Shown here: piece after piece, positions 17,469 through 25,697 of the stretch
Layout: every line of letters begins with the position of its first letter
Position numbering within the stretch: the first letter of the stretch is position 1
The notes under the pieces: generated by a model
What the model was told of the DNA's origin: nothing
The model's input: only the letters and a program-made list of their open reading frames with translations
The model's database searches: none
Translations under genes and position numbers: made by a program
Assembly: GCA_023150915.1 (NCBI GenBank)
Contig: JAKLKA010000005.1
Coordinates: forward strand, 1-64,000
DNA: 64,000 nucleotides
Direction: 5' to 3'
From: Polyangiaceae bacterium
GTDB taxonomy: Bacteria > Myxococcota_A > Polyangia > Polyangiales > Polyangiaceae

Positions 17469-20400
17469 ATGATCGAGGTCGAGGAGGCTGAACGTCAGTC
17501 TGCCCATCCCCGGATGTCCCAAGCGCGGGCCGAATTCGTGGGAACGTTGGGCCGCCGCCTTGCGGCGCTGCGGAACACGCTTCATCAGCTCGAAGACGAC
17601 CCGGCCAGTCGCGAGCGCCGGGACATGCTCCTTCGGCGGGTCCACGCCCTGGGCTCCGCCGCCCGAGTTCTGGGCTTCGAGGGGGTCGCCGAGGCGCTGG
17701 AGGGCGCCGAGGGGGCGCTGGGGCGCAGCGCCGCCGGCGGTCCCGTCGCGTCGACGGATCTCGCCGAGGTCTCCCGCGCCATCGACGTCTTGCCGTCCAT
17801 CGCCTGGGGCGCGAAGCCCCCGCCGACCAGCGAGCTGGCCGAAGACGCCGACGTGCTCGGCAGCGGTTGGCCCCTCTGCATCTTGGTCTACGGGCCCGCC
17901 GCCCTCCAGAGCTCGCTGTCCGCGGCCGAAGACGAGATGGTCGAGGTGGAGCTGGCGGCGGACCCCGAGGGCTTCCGCGACCTGGCCGAACGGGTCGGCC
18001 CCGACGTCGCCGTGATCGACGGCGACCTGCGTGAAGCCCGCGAGATCATCGACAACCTGGCGCACGACCCGAACGTACCGTCGTTCCCGGTGGTGGTGGT
18101 CGGCTCGTTCGACCACCCCGAGGCGGCCACCGCCTTCGTCTCGCTCGGGGCGTCGCGGGTGCTTCCCAAACCGGTCGGCCCCGACTCGCTGTGGCGCGCC
18201 GTGCTCGAGGTCAGCCGGCACTCGACGGGGCTGCGCGCGCCGCGCGAGCCGATTGGCGACGTCACCGTCGACGAGCTGGCCCAGCGCATCACGGCCGAGA
18301 TCCGGCGCGGCCTGGTGGAAGGCGTGGACCCGGCCAGCGCACGGGTCAGCGTGCCGCTGGGTGAGGGAACCGACGTGCTGGCGGCGGTGTGGGGTGCCGT
18401 GGCGCGGGTGCGCGAGCTTCTGACCATGCGCTCGCGGGGCGGAGTCCGTTTCACCTCCGGCGGGCCCGAGGGCGCCGTGCCGTTGGCCCCCTGGACGGGC
18501 CCCGAGCGACGCGCCGGCGAGCGCGGCACCGGGCTTCGACGGAGCGACGGCGTGCGGCTCGAGGGTCGCCGTGCGGTGGTGGTGGACGACGACCCCGCGG
18601 TGGTCTGGTTTCTGAGCGGGCTCTTGCGCACGTCGGGGGTCGAGGTGGCCGAGGCGCACGACGGAATCACCGCGCGGCAGCTGGTGCTCGACACCATGCC
18701 CGATCTGGTGGTCAGCGACGTGCTGATGCCGGGCATCGACGGTTTCACGCTGTGTCGCGACATCAAGCGCGACGTGGCGGTGCGAGACGTTCCAGTGATC
18801 CTTCTTTCGTGGAAAGAGGATCTGCTTCAACGGGTGCGTGAGCTGGGCGCCGGCGCCGACGGCTACCTGCGAAAAGAGGCCGCGGCGTCCACCGTGCTCT
18901 CGCGCATCCGCGAGGTGATGCGGCCGAGGGCTCGCGTCGAGTCGCGCCTGGCTGCGGGTGGTGAAGTGCGCGGGCGGCTCGACGGACTGACCACGCGGAC
19001 GCTGCTCGAGATCGCTCGACGTCACCAGCCGAGCTCCCGCATCACCGTGCGCGACTCGGTCTATCTGTACGAAGTCGAGATGCGGAGCGGCGAGCTTCAG
19101 TGCATCACCCGCACCTCGAGCGACGGATCGTTCGAGCGCGGTGCGCGGGTGCTGGACGCGTTGATCGGTGTCAGTGCCGGCCGGTTCGTCGTCGCGCCGA
19201 GCACGGCGCACGCGCGCCAGGACTTCAGCGGATCGCTCGAAGAGCTGCTCAAGCCACGCATTCGACGGGCGCGGGCCCTTGCGCGTCTGTTCCAGGGCAG
19301 CGAGATCGACCACCTGGATTCGGTGCTGATCGACGTCGACACCGTCGGCGCCTATCTGGACGCCACACCCGAGCCGGCTCGGGGGCTGTTCGCACGCTTG
19401 CTCGAGGGAAACGGCCCCCGGGCACTCCTCGAAGCGGCCCCGGCCCAGCGCTATTTCCTGGAGCAGGTGCTCGCAGACATCGCGCGGCGGGGTGCGGTGG
19501 TCGAGGTGACGCGCGACGGAGAGGTCGTCGACCTCGACGCGCCGTCGCCCGCGTCGAGCGCGCCGCCGGAGCAGCCCGCGCTGGACGCTTCACCGGCGCC
19601 GTTGTTCACGCTGGACCTGTCCCCCGCGCCGCCCGACGTGGCCGATGCCGTGCAGCGGTGGGAGCAGCCGGATGTCGTGGTTCGCGAGGCGTCGCTTCCT
19701 CTGCCGCTCAGTCGCTCCGTGACGCCTGTTCCCGTGATGATGCCCGCGTCGGCCGACGGCGGGTTCGGAGAAGAGCCGCGCACGGCGCCCGGAATGGGTC
19801 CCGTGTCTCTGCCGCTGCAGCGCGAGGCCGAGCCGCCGCCTCTGGAGCCCGTGAGCGGCGCACCGGAGAGCGACGCGGAGCCACCGGAGTCGGAGCCACC
19901 CGAAGACAGCGCACCCGAATCGCCCGCACCTGGAGACCCCACGATGAACGCCGAACCCGCCCTCGAGACCGCCCGCTCCGAAGAGCTTGCCCGAGCCGAG
20001 GCCCCCGATGACGACCACGACGAGGACGAGGAAGCCATCTCGCTGGTCAGCCAGCGCGAAACGCAAACCCCCGAGACCTTGCGCGTCGACTCGTCGCCGA
20101 AAGCGGCGCGCGCCGCCGCCGATGCAAAAACCGAGGTCGCCGCGACGCTGCCGTCGGCGCGGCCCATCGAGTTTCCTCGCAAGAAGTCTGGCCCCGCCGC
20201 GGCCCCGTCGACCAAGCCGGCGGCCCGCCCCGCCTCGGTCCCGCAAGGCGCCGAGCCGAGGATGGGCTTCGGCAAGATCTTGCTGCTGGTCGCGGGCGCC
20301 GGCGCGGCGGCATTCGCCAGCGCCACCTTCGTCCGTACCCATTTGTTCCGGCCCGCCTCCGAGCCCGCAGTCGCCACGGCGCCGGTCGAGAGCGCCGCGC

Positions 20401-20693
20401 CCGCGCTGGCCAAGCCCAAGCCCCCGCCCGGGCTCGAGCTCGTGGTGACCGAGCAAGGCATCGAGGTCGGCACCAACGTCTCGAACGACAAGGGCGTGAT
20501 CGACGTCAACCCGGGGGAAAACCACCCGGTGTACGTGGACGGGGCGTTCGTCGGCCGCGGACGCCGCAAGGTACCGGCCGCGCCCGGAGCTCACCAGGTC
20601 GTGGTCAAGGCGCCGGCGGGCGATGCCAGCCTTCAGGTGGACGTGAAGGTCGGTCGCCGCTTCGTCGTAGCGCCCGCAGCACCCGCGCCCTGA
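17469..20693 (+). CDS. Membrane-anchored HPt-REC-REC-DUF4388-PEGA-like signalling protein
   Basis: 1074 residues. In order: an HPt-like helical domain with His59 (RVHALGSAARVLG); a divergent receiver around 135-250 (Asp184 in VIDGD); a canonical receiver around 365-485 with VVVDDDP and phospho-acceptor Asp417 in VVSDVLMPG; a DUF4388 domain around 495-580; a long acidic and Pro-rich linker around 690-930; one membrane helix near 938-955; and a short C-terminal PEGA-like beta domain (VYVDGAFVGRG) around 1005-1055. The topology implies a cytoplasmic phosphorelay module tied through the inner membrane to a periplasmic domain. No kinase domain is present, so it must receive phosphate from elsewhere. 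Confidence 0.82.
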   Translation: MIEVEEAERQSAHPRMSQARAEFVGTLGRRLAALRNTLHQLEDDPASRERRDMLLRRVHALGSAARVLGFEGVAEALEGAEGALGRSAAGGPVASTDLAEVSRAIDVLPSIAWGAKPPPTSELAEDADVLGSGWPLCILVYGPAALQSSLSAAEDEMVEVELAADPEGFRDLAERVGPDVAVIDGDLREAREIIDNLAHDPNVPSFPVVVVGSFDHPEAATAFVSLGASRVLPKPVGPDSLWRAVLEVSRHSTGLRAPREPIGDVTVDELAQRITAEIRRGLVEGVDPASARVSVPLGEGTDVLAAVWGAVARVRELLTMRSRGGVRFTSGGPEGAVPLAPWTGPERRAGERGTGLRRSDGVRLEGRRAVVVDDDPAVVWFLSGLLRTSGVEVAEAHDGITARQLVLDTMPDLVVSDVLMPGIDGFTLCRDIKRDVAVRDVPVILLSWKEDLLQRVRELGAGADGYLRKEAAASTVLSRIREVMRPRARVESRLAAGGEVRGRLDGLTTRTLLEIARRHQPSSRITVRDSVYLYEVEMRSGELQCITRTSSDGSFERGARVLDALIGVSAGRFVVAPSTAHARQDFSGSLEELLKPRIRRARALARLFQGSEIDHLDSVLIDVDTVGAYLDATPEPARGLFARLLEGNGPRALLEAAPAQRYFLEQVLADIARRGAVVEVTRDGEVVDLDAPSPASSAPPEQPALDASPAPLFTLDLSPAPPDVADAVQRWEQPDVVVREASLPLPLSRSVTPVPVMMPASADGGFGEEPRTAPGMGPVSLPLQREAEPPPLEPVSGAPESDAEPPESEPPEDSAPESPAPGDPTMNAEPALETARSEELARAEAPDDDHDEDEEAISLVSQRETQTPETLRVDSSPKAARAAADAKTEVAATLPSARPIEFPRKKSGPAAAPSTKPAARPASVPQGAEPRMGFGKILLLVAGAGAAAFASATFVRTHLFRPASEPAVATAPVESAAPALAKPKPPPGLELVVTEQGIEVGTNVSNDKGVIDVNPGENHPVYVDGAFVGRGRRKVPAAPGAHQVVVKAPAGDASLQVDVKVGRRFVVAPAAPAP

Positions 20694-20719
20694 TCGTGCC
20701 CGGCGCGCGCTTTCGGGGT

Positions 20720-23002
20720 ATGCGGGCGACGGTGCTCTGGCGACCTCTAGCTCCGTTCGCGCTCGCGCTGCTCGCTTCGGCTTGCGACCCGAAGGTCGAG
20801 CGCGCTCCGGACGGAGGCCCACCCGAGCCCTCGGCCAGCACCGCCCAGGGCACGGCGCCAGCGCCGGCGCGCGAGAAGGTCGATCTCCTCGAGCGACTGC
20901 CCGGCTGCGAGGTTCGCCATCGGGGGTTCTTGCTGGATCTGGGCGCGGCAGCGGCCCAGGCGCGGCGCGGTTTTCGCGCCGAGCCGACCGACGACGTGGT
21001 GGACGCGGAGCGCGAGGGATCGACGGTCGCGCGGGTCATGGTGCCGCGCATCAGCTACGAGATCCCCCTCGACGAAGCGCAGGAAGAGACCGAGCTGAGC
21101 CTCAGGCTTCGACCCGGCGCCGCGCGCTCGGTCACGGCAAGCCTGGGAGATCGGCGGCTTGGAACGCTGAGGCTCGCCGCTGGCGAGACGCGCACGGTGG
21201 CGTTTCCCGTGCTGAAGGCCGCGCTGGCGGCCGGGCGCTACACCCTCGGCTTGAGCTTCTCCGGGCGCCCGCGCGGGTCCACGGAACCGCTGGCCGAGAT
21301 CGACTGGGTTCGGCTCGGCCCCCCGGACGAGAGCCTTGCCAGCTACTCCGCGCCGACGCTGCGTGACGTGATCACCGATGCCGTGCTCGACGGCGCTCCG
21401 CGCAGGGCGCTGACGCTGCGCGCACCGGCCTCGGTCCGCTGCCGCGTGGTGGTCTCACCCGGGACCAAGCTCGAGTCCGACGTCGGGTTCTGGGGCGACG
21501 GGCGCGGCGCGCTCGACGTGCGCGTGCTGAGCGACGGGGACGCTCCCACGGTGCTTGCCGAGCGCAAGGTGACGGGCGGCCCCGGCGCCACGTGGACCTC
21601 TCTGAGCATCGATCTGCGCGACCACGCCCTGCAAACGGTCTCGATCGAGCTGCGCGCGGTCGAGACCACCAAGGGCGGCCGGGTGCTGTTCGGCGACCCC
21701 GTCCTGACCCGCACCGCCGAGGTCAGCGCGGTCCCCGAGGCGTCGACCGTGGTGCTGTTCGTGTCCGCGGGTACCGATCGCAAGAGCGTGCCGCCCTGGG
21801 GGCCCAGCGCGGGGATGAGCACGCTGAGCGAGTTGGCGCGGGTCGGCGCCGCGTTCTCGAACTACCGCGTGCCCACCACGGTGCCCGCGGCGGTGGTCGC
21901 GTCGCTCATCACCGGCGAGCCGCCGCACGTTCACGCCCTCGAAGACCCCGCCGCCCGTCTGCCCAAGGCTGCCCGGACGCTGGGCGAGTTGCTCAAAGAG
22001 GCCAGCGGTCGGACCGGGATGTTCACCGCGGTTCCCGCCACCTTCTCGGCCTTTGGCTTCGACGCGGGCTGGGACCGCTTCGTGCAAGTCTCGCCGGTGC
22101 AAGACATCGACGCGACCCAGCCGATCCTGGCGGCCGCGCGCTGGCTCGACGACGAGCTGCGCGACGGGGACACCGGCCGCCGGCTGCTGGTCATCCACGC
22201 GCGCGGAGCGCATCCGCCCTGGGACGTGAGCCGTGAAGAGGCCGCGCTGCTTCCGCCCGAAGAATACAGCGGGCCCCTCGAGCCTCGCCGCGGCGGCGTT
22301 GCCCTGGCGCGCCTGCGCACCCAGCGTCGCGGTCAGAAGAAGCTGGGCGACGACGACTGGGCCCGGCTGCGGGCGCTCACGCACGCCTCGCTGGTGAAGC
22401 AAGACGTCGCGCTCGGCCAGCTGGTCGCGGTGCTCAAGAAGAAGGGCACCTGGGACTCGACGCTCTTCGTGTTCGTGGGCGACGTGGCGCCCGGCGAGCC
22501 GCCGGGCACCCCGTTCGACCCTGCCGGCGAGCTGGACGAAGAGCGCCTACAGGTTCCCCTGCTGGTGAAGTTCCCCGGTGGGAAGTTCGCGGGGAAAGAG
22601 CTGCAGACCCCGGCCACCGCGGTGGACGTCGGCGCGACCATCTTGCGGGCGCTGAAGCTGCAAGGGGGCGCGGCCGGCAATGACCTGTTCGCCGCCGCCG
22701 ACGGCGTCGAACCGCTGGCGGGGCGCGGGCTGGTGGCCGCGCTGGGCGACCGCTACGCCACACGCCTTGGCCCGTGGCTCTTGCGCGGCACGCTCACCAA
22801 GGTGCCCACTCTGTGTCAGCTCGACGTCGACCCGGCGTGCGTCAACGACGTGTTCGCGCAGAAGCCCATCGCCGGCTGGGCCGCGTGGCAGTGGACGTTC
22901 GACGCCTTCATGGCCAACGCCGTCCGCCGCGTGGCGCCGCGCGAGCCGGCCAGCATCGACCCCGACACCGGAGCCGCGCTCACGGTCTGGGGCGACATAT
23001 GA
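20720..23002 (+). CDS. Degenerate sulfatase/phosphatase-superfamily lipoprotein
   Basis: 760 residues from the ATG at 20720, which gives a signal peptide with lipobox LASAC (Cys22). An N-terminal beta domain (about 50-340) precedes a C-terminal alkaline-phosphatase-superfamily fold. In the active-site loop the sulfatase Cys/Ser-x-Pro-x-Arg is replaced by TTVPAA, the first metal-binding Asp pair is VSAGTD, and the usual DH pair is GDVAPG. The fold is recognisable (ASLITGEPPHVHAL) but the site is largely lost. It converges with the ceramidase-like gene, one base apart. A role as binding protein rather than enzyme is inferred. Confidence 0.65.
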   Translation: MRATVLWRPLAPFALALLASACDPKVERAPDGGPPEPSASTAQGTAPAPAREKVDLLERLPGCEVRHRGFLLDLGAAAAQARRGFRAEPTDDVVDAEREGSTVARVMVPRISYEIPLDEAQEETELSLRLRPGAARSVTASLGDRRLGTLRLAAGETRTVAFPVLKAALAAGRYTLGLSFSGRPRGSTEPLAEIDWVRLGPPDESLASYSAPTLRDVITDAVLDGAPRRALTLRAPASVRCRVVVSPGTKLESDVGFWGDGRGALDVRVLSDGDAPTVLAERKVTGGPGATWTSLSIDLRDHALQTVSIELRAVETTKGGRVLFGDPVLTRTAEVSAVPEASTVVLFVSAGTDRKSVPPWGPSAGMSTLSELARVGAAFSNYRVPTTVPAAVVASLITGEPPHVHALEDPAARLPKAARTLGELLKEASGRTGMFTAVPATFSAFGFDAGWDRFVQVSPVQDIDATQPILAAARWLDDELRDGDTGRRLLVIHARGAHPPWDVSREEAALLPPEEYSGPLEPRRGGVALARLRTQRRGQKKLGDDDWARLRALTHASLVKQDVALGQLVAVLKKKGTWDSTLFVFVGDVAPGEPPGTPFDPAGELDEERLQVPLLVKFPGGKFAGKELQTPATAVDVGATILRALKLQGGAAGNDLFAAADGVEPLAGRGLVAALGDRYATRLGPWLLRGTLTKVPTLCQLDVDPACVNDVFAQKPIAGWAAWQWTFDAFMANAVRRVAPREPASIDPDTGAALTVWGDI

Positions 23003-23003
23003 A

Positions 23004-24884
23004 TCAGCGACTCACGACCGGTGGGCTCTTCAAGAGCTGAAGCAGCGGATCGACCACGTGGGCCTGCACGTTGTCGCCCACCGAGTTGGTCTCTTCGTAG
23101 TGGTCCCCAGGGGAATACTCGTCCAGGTAAGGGTTCGTGGGGTGCAGCTTGAAGTCGTAGTCCGGCACCAAGTACCCGATCTGGTCCTGCATCAGCCCCA
23201 CGGCCCAGCGGTACTTGACCTGGGGGTCGCGCGCCCGATCGATGATCTTGTCGCGGTCCATCTGCTCGATGGCCGGCGGCCCGTCGTCGCACTGCGAGTA
23301 CCCGTCCTTGCCACAGCTCGGGTGGGTCTTCGGGTCGTTCAACACGAAGTATGGCATGGGCGTGAACGGATACGGCGCATCGAGCGCGCTCTTGCCTTCC
23401 GGCGTGGCCAGCAAGAGCTCGGCGTGCAGCTCGCCGGGAAACCCGATCAGCTCGGCGGGTCCGATGTCGATCGCGGCAATCTGGCTGCGCACCGACGGCA
23501 GGTTGCCTTCGCCGATCTCCAAGCTCGGATCGTAGAAGTACCCGTCCCTGGGGAAGAGCTGCTGGGCGAGCGCGATGTGATAGCCGCGGTTGCGGATCTC
23601 GACGTAGATCTCGCGCGCGCGGAAGCCGAGGGCCGCGGTCTCCAGCGTCTCCGCACCCTGGGTCAGCGCCTCGTGCGCGTACACCGCGAGCAGCCGACCG
23701 TTGTTGTAGGCGCGCTCGAGCCCCGGCGGCACCGGGTTGCCCTCGAAGTCGGTGTGGTTGACCTTGCCCGGGCCCACCTGACCCCCCAGCGGCCCGTTGA
23801 AGAAGATCGCCACTCCGCCCACGCCGGCGCGCTTCATCAGCGATTTTCCCGCGGTGCTCTTCACGTCGAGCTCCTTCTCGACGCCCTCGCGCAGGGTGTG
23901 GACGTAGTCGGCGCTGGTCAGCAGGTTGTCGTCGCCGCCGAACTCCGGGTGGCTGGTGAAGTTGATCAGCGTGGCCACCGTCGCGTGATCGTCCGTAGCC
24001 ACGAAGCGGATCACCCGGAGCTCGTTGTCGATCACCACCGGGTCACGGGTATCGCTGACGAATGCCGCGGTCCCGTGCCCCTTGGGGTCGGTGCCCGCGA
24101 TGTGGCCATCGACCTTCGACGCGCCGAACTGGAGTTGCACCGGCTCGAGCGCGGCGTTGGCCTTCGAGAGCGCGGCAGCCGTCTTCTCGCGAATCAGCGC
24201 GTTGTACTCGGCCTTCACCCCGCTCTTCGAGTCGTTGGGACCCCAGATCCCCATGGTGTCCTGGGTCTCGTGCACGTGGGACGACGCAACGGCCACGAAG
24301 TCCAGATCCAGCTCGGGGTACTTCTCGGCGACGAGCTTCCGAGTCGCTTCGACCTCGCTGTAGAACCAGCCCACAGCGTCCACCGAGCAGAGGCCGATCT
24401 TGGTGTTGCCGCGCTTCATCACCGCGCAGCGCACGCTGGTGGCGTCGGCGTTGCCGGTCGCCGGCCGACCCGTGCCAAAGCCAGCGATCCACGTGCATTT
24501 CATCGGGTCGACCGCGGTGCAGGTGGTGACGTCGGACAGATCGCACGAGCCCTTCTTCACGCACTTGTCGCCGCCCATCGGGTCGAAGTAGTTGTGTCCC
24601 TGGTTCTGGGGCGCGAAGGCGACCACGTGGTCCACCTGTGGCGTGATGTCCTCGACCGCCGCGCCGGCGTAGAACGTGGCGTCGTCGCTGGGCCTGCACG
24701 TCGGGTCGCCCGGGCAGCGCAGGTCGCAACCCACCTCGACGTTGTGCTCGCTGCCGGCGGGCTCTTTCTCGCAGTGGCCGCTTCCGCCCGACGACGCCAC
24801 CTCGGCGTCGTCGCCGCAGGCCTGAGTCAGCAACAACGTCCCAGAGCCCAGCGAGAGCACACCCAGCGCCGCTACCCACCGCAT
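23004..24884 (-). CDS. Neutral/alkaline ceramidase-like lipoprotein
   Basis: 626 residues. The signal peptide ends in lipobox LLTQAC (Cys23). The core resembles the N-terminal domain of neutral/alkaline ceramidases: YAGAAVEDITP at the start, GFGTGRPATGNADATSVRC, GLCSVDAVGWF, and a His-rich zinc motif ASSHVHETQDTMG. The C-terminal GELHAELL stretch also fits. Ceramidases split ceramide into sphingosine and fatty acid; related enzymes act on other amides or lactones. The upstream 49-nt relic of the cehA 3' end ends 14 bases before its ATG, which suggests it was once directly coupled to cehA. Confidence 0.65.
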   Translation of the reverse strand: MRWVAALGVLSLGSGTLLLTQACGDDAEVASSGGSGHCEKEPAGSEHNVEVGCDLRCPGDPTCRPSDDATFYAGAAVEDITPQVDHVVAFAPQNQGHNYFDPMGGDKCVKKGSCDLSDVTTCTAVDPMKCTWIAGFGTGRPATGNADATSVRCAVMKRGNTKIGLCSVDAVGWFYSEVEATRKLVAEKYPELDLDFVAVASSHVHETQDTMGIWGPNDSKSGVKAEYNALIREKTAAALSKANAALEPVQLQFGASKVDGHIAGTDPKGHGTAAFVSDTRDPVVIDNELRVIRFVATDDHATVATLINFTSHPEFGGDDNLLTSADYVHTLREGVEKELDVKSTAGKSLMKRAGVGGVAIFFNGPLGGQVGPGKVNHTDFEGNPVPPGLERAYNNGRLLAVYAHEALTQGAETLETAALGFRAREIYVEIRNRGYHIALAQQLFPRDGYFYDPSLEIGEGNLPSVRSQIAAIDIGPAELIGFPGELHAELLLATPEGKSALDAPYPFTPMPYFVLNDPKTHPSCGKDGYSQCDDGPPAIEQMDRDKIIDRARDPQVKYRWAVGLMQDQIGYLVPDYDFKLHPTNPYLDEYSPGDHYEETNSVGDNVQAHVVDPLLQLLKSPPVVSR

Positions 24885-24897
24885 GCGCGCCAGGTTA

Positions 24898-24946
24898 CGC
24901 GAGGTCAGGGCTCGACCCAAATCGGATTGGTGCAGCCGAGGGGTGT
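24898..24946 (-). repeat. Relic copy of the cehA 3' end (direct repeat, copy A)
   Basis: Forty-nine bases matching 25649-25697 with two mismatches; the first 35 are identical. Read on the minus strand it encodes TPLGCTNPIWVEP followed by a stop, against TPFGFTNPIWVEP and a stop at the true cehA end. It has no start codon and abuts the vapC stop. Both differences change Phe codons, as expected for a tail free of selection. Confidence 0.85.
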
Positions 24947-25341
24947 CACGCCTTCTCGAACCCGGACTCTGCCCAGAGCTTCTTCTCGAACGTGGCCAGC
25001 GCGGAGCACCCTGCTCGGAGGGCCCGTTCTCTGATGACATAATCGGCGAAGTCCCCCTTGCCGGCCTGGAATGCGGTGACCGCACGATGAACGATGTCGG
25101 CGTCGCCCAGCTCGACTTGCTTGGCGCGGGCCAGATCGAGCAGAAGCGCCGCGATCTCGCCGCGGGGCACGCGATAGGCCCCCGCGAGCACCCAGACGAC
25201 CTCACACAAGACCACGTCGGAGATGAAGAGCCGTTCGCCCTTGGCGAGCGCCCGGCGGAACAGCTGCCCGGCGCGCTTCGACTGCTGTGCGTCGTCCTCG
25301 ACGAGGAACCTCACCAAGACGTTCGTGTCGACCCCAATCAT
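24946..25341 (-). CDS. vapC: VapC-family PIN-domain toxin
   Basis: 131 residues. PIN ribonuclease of a type II toxin-antitoxin pair. Acidic metal ligands are in place: Asp5 (GVDTNVLVR), Glu47 (LCEVVWVL), Asp97 and Asp100 (GDFADYVI), so the toxin looks intact. Its start overlaps the vapB stop by four bases. The stop codon touches the relic cehA tail, and the whole module lies between two copies of that tail, which suggests it arrived as a cassette. Confidence 0.92.
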   Translation of the reverse strand: MIGVDTNVLVRFLVEDDAQQSKRAGQLFRRALAKGERLFISDVVLCEVVWVLAGAYRVPRGEIAALLLDLARAKQVELGDADIVHRAVTAFQAGKGDFADYVIRERALRAGCSALATFEKKLWAESGFEKA

Positions 25342-25595
25342 CGGTTTTCGCCAGCGTGCCGCTTGGTCACCGCGCGCCGCACTGCAGCGTCCATTTCGTC
25401 GAGCGAAACGCCCCGTACCCGCGGACGGATGCGCCCCTCCATCGACATGAAGTCCAGCGTCTCGGGCTCGAGCACGACAGTTCCGTCGGGACGCTCGCGG
25501 AAAGCCACGCGATCCCCCTCCTCGAGCTGCAAGAGCACTCGGATTCGTTTGGGGAGAGTGACCTGGCCCTTGCTCGTCACGGTGGCGCTGGGCAT
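25338..25595 (-). CDS. vapB: AbrB/MazE-type antitoxin of the VapBC pair
   Basis: 85 residues. The N-terminal swapped-hairpin DNA-binding domain is typical of AbrB/SpoVT: ATVTSKGQVTLPKRIR then GDRVAFRERPDG. The C-terminal part (about 50-85) should wrap the toxin. It should repress its own promoter. It is the upstream gene of the pair and lies 53 bases from the 3' end of the interrupted host gene, leaving room for a promoter of its own. Confidence 0.9.
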   Translation of the reverse strand: MPSATVTSKGQVTLPKRIRVLLQLEEGDRVAFRERPDGTVVLEPETLDFMSMEGRIRPRVRGVSLDEMDAAVRRAVTKRHAGENR

Positions 25596-25648
25596 GCCTT
25601 ACAAGATCGCAGAGTCCTTACCCACGCGCAAGGCGCTCGCTCCGCGGC

Positions 25649-25697
25649 CGCGAGGTCAGGGCTCGACCCAAATCGGATTGGTGAAGCCGAAGGGTGT
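25649..25697 (-). repeat. 3' end of cehA, functional copy B of the direct repeat
   Basis: These 49 bases hold the last 13 complete codons and stop codon of the CehA gene plus seven bases beyond. They match 24898-24946 with two mismatches. The distance between copies (751 bases) is the size of the VapBC-bearing insert plus one repeat. This copy keeps the reading frame of the host gene, so the insertion did not truncate it. Confidence 0.85.

Noticed and set aside
17469-20693. Classification of the 1074-residue protein as a histidine kinase
   Set aside because: No HisKA or HATPase motif is present; only HPt-like and receiver domains are visible.
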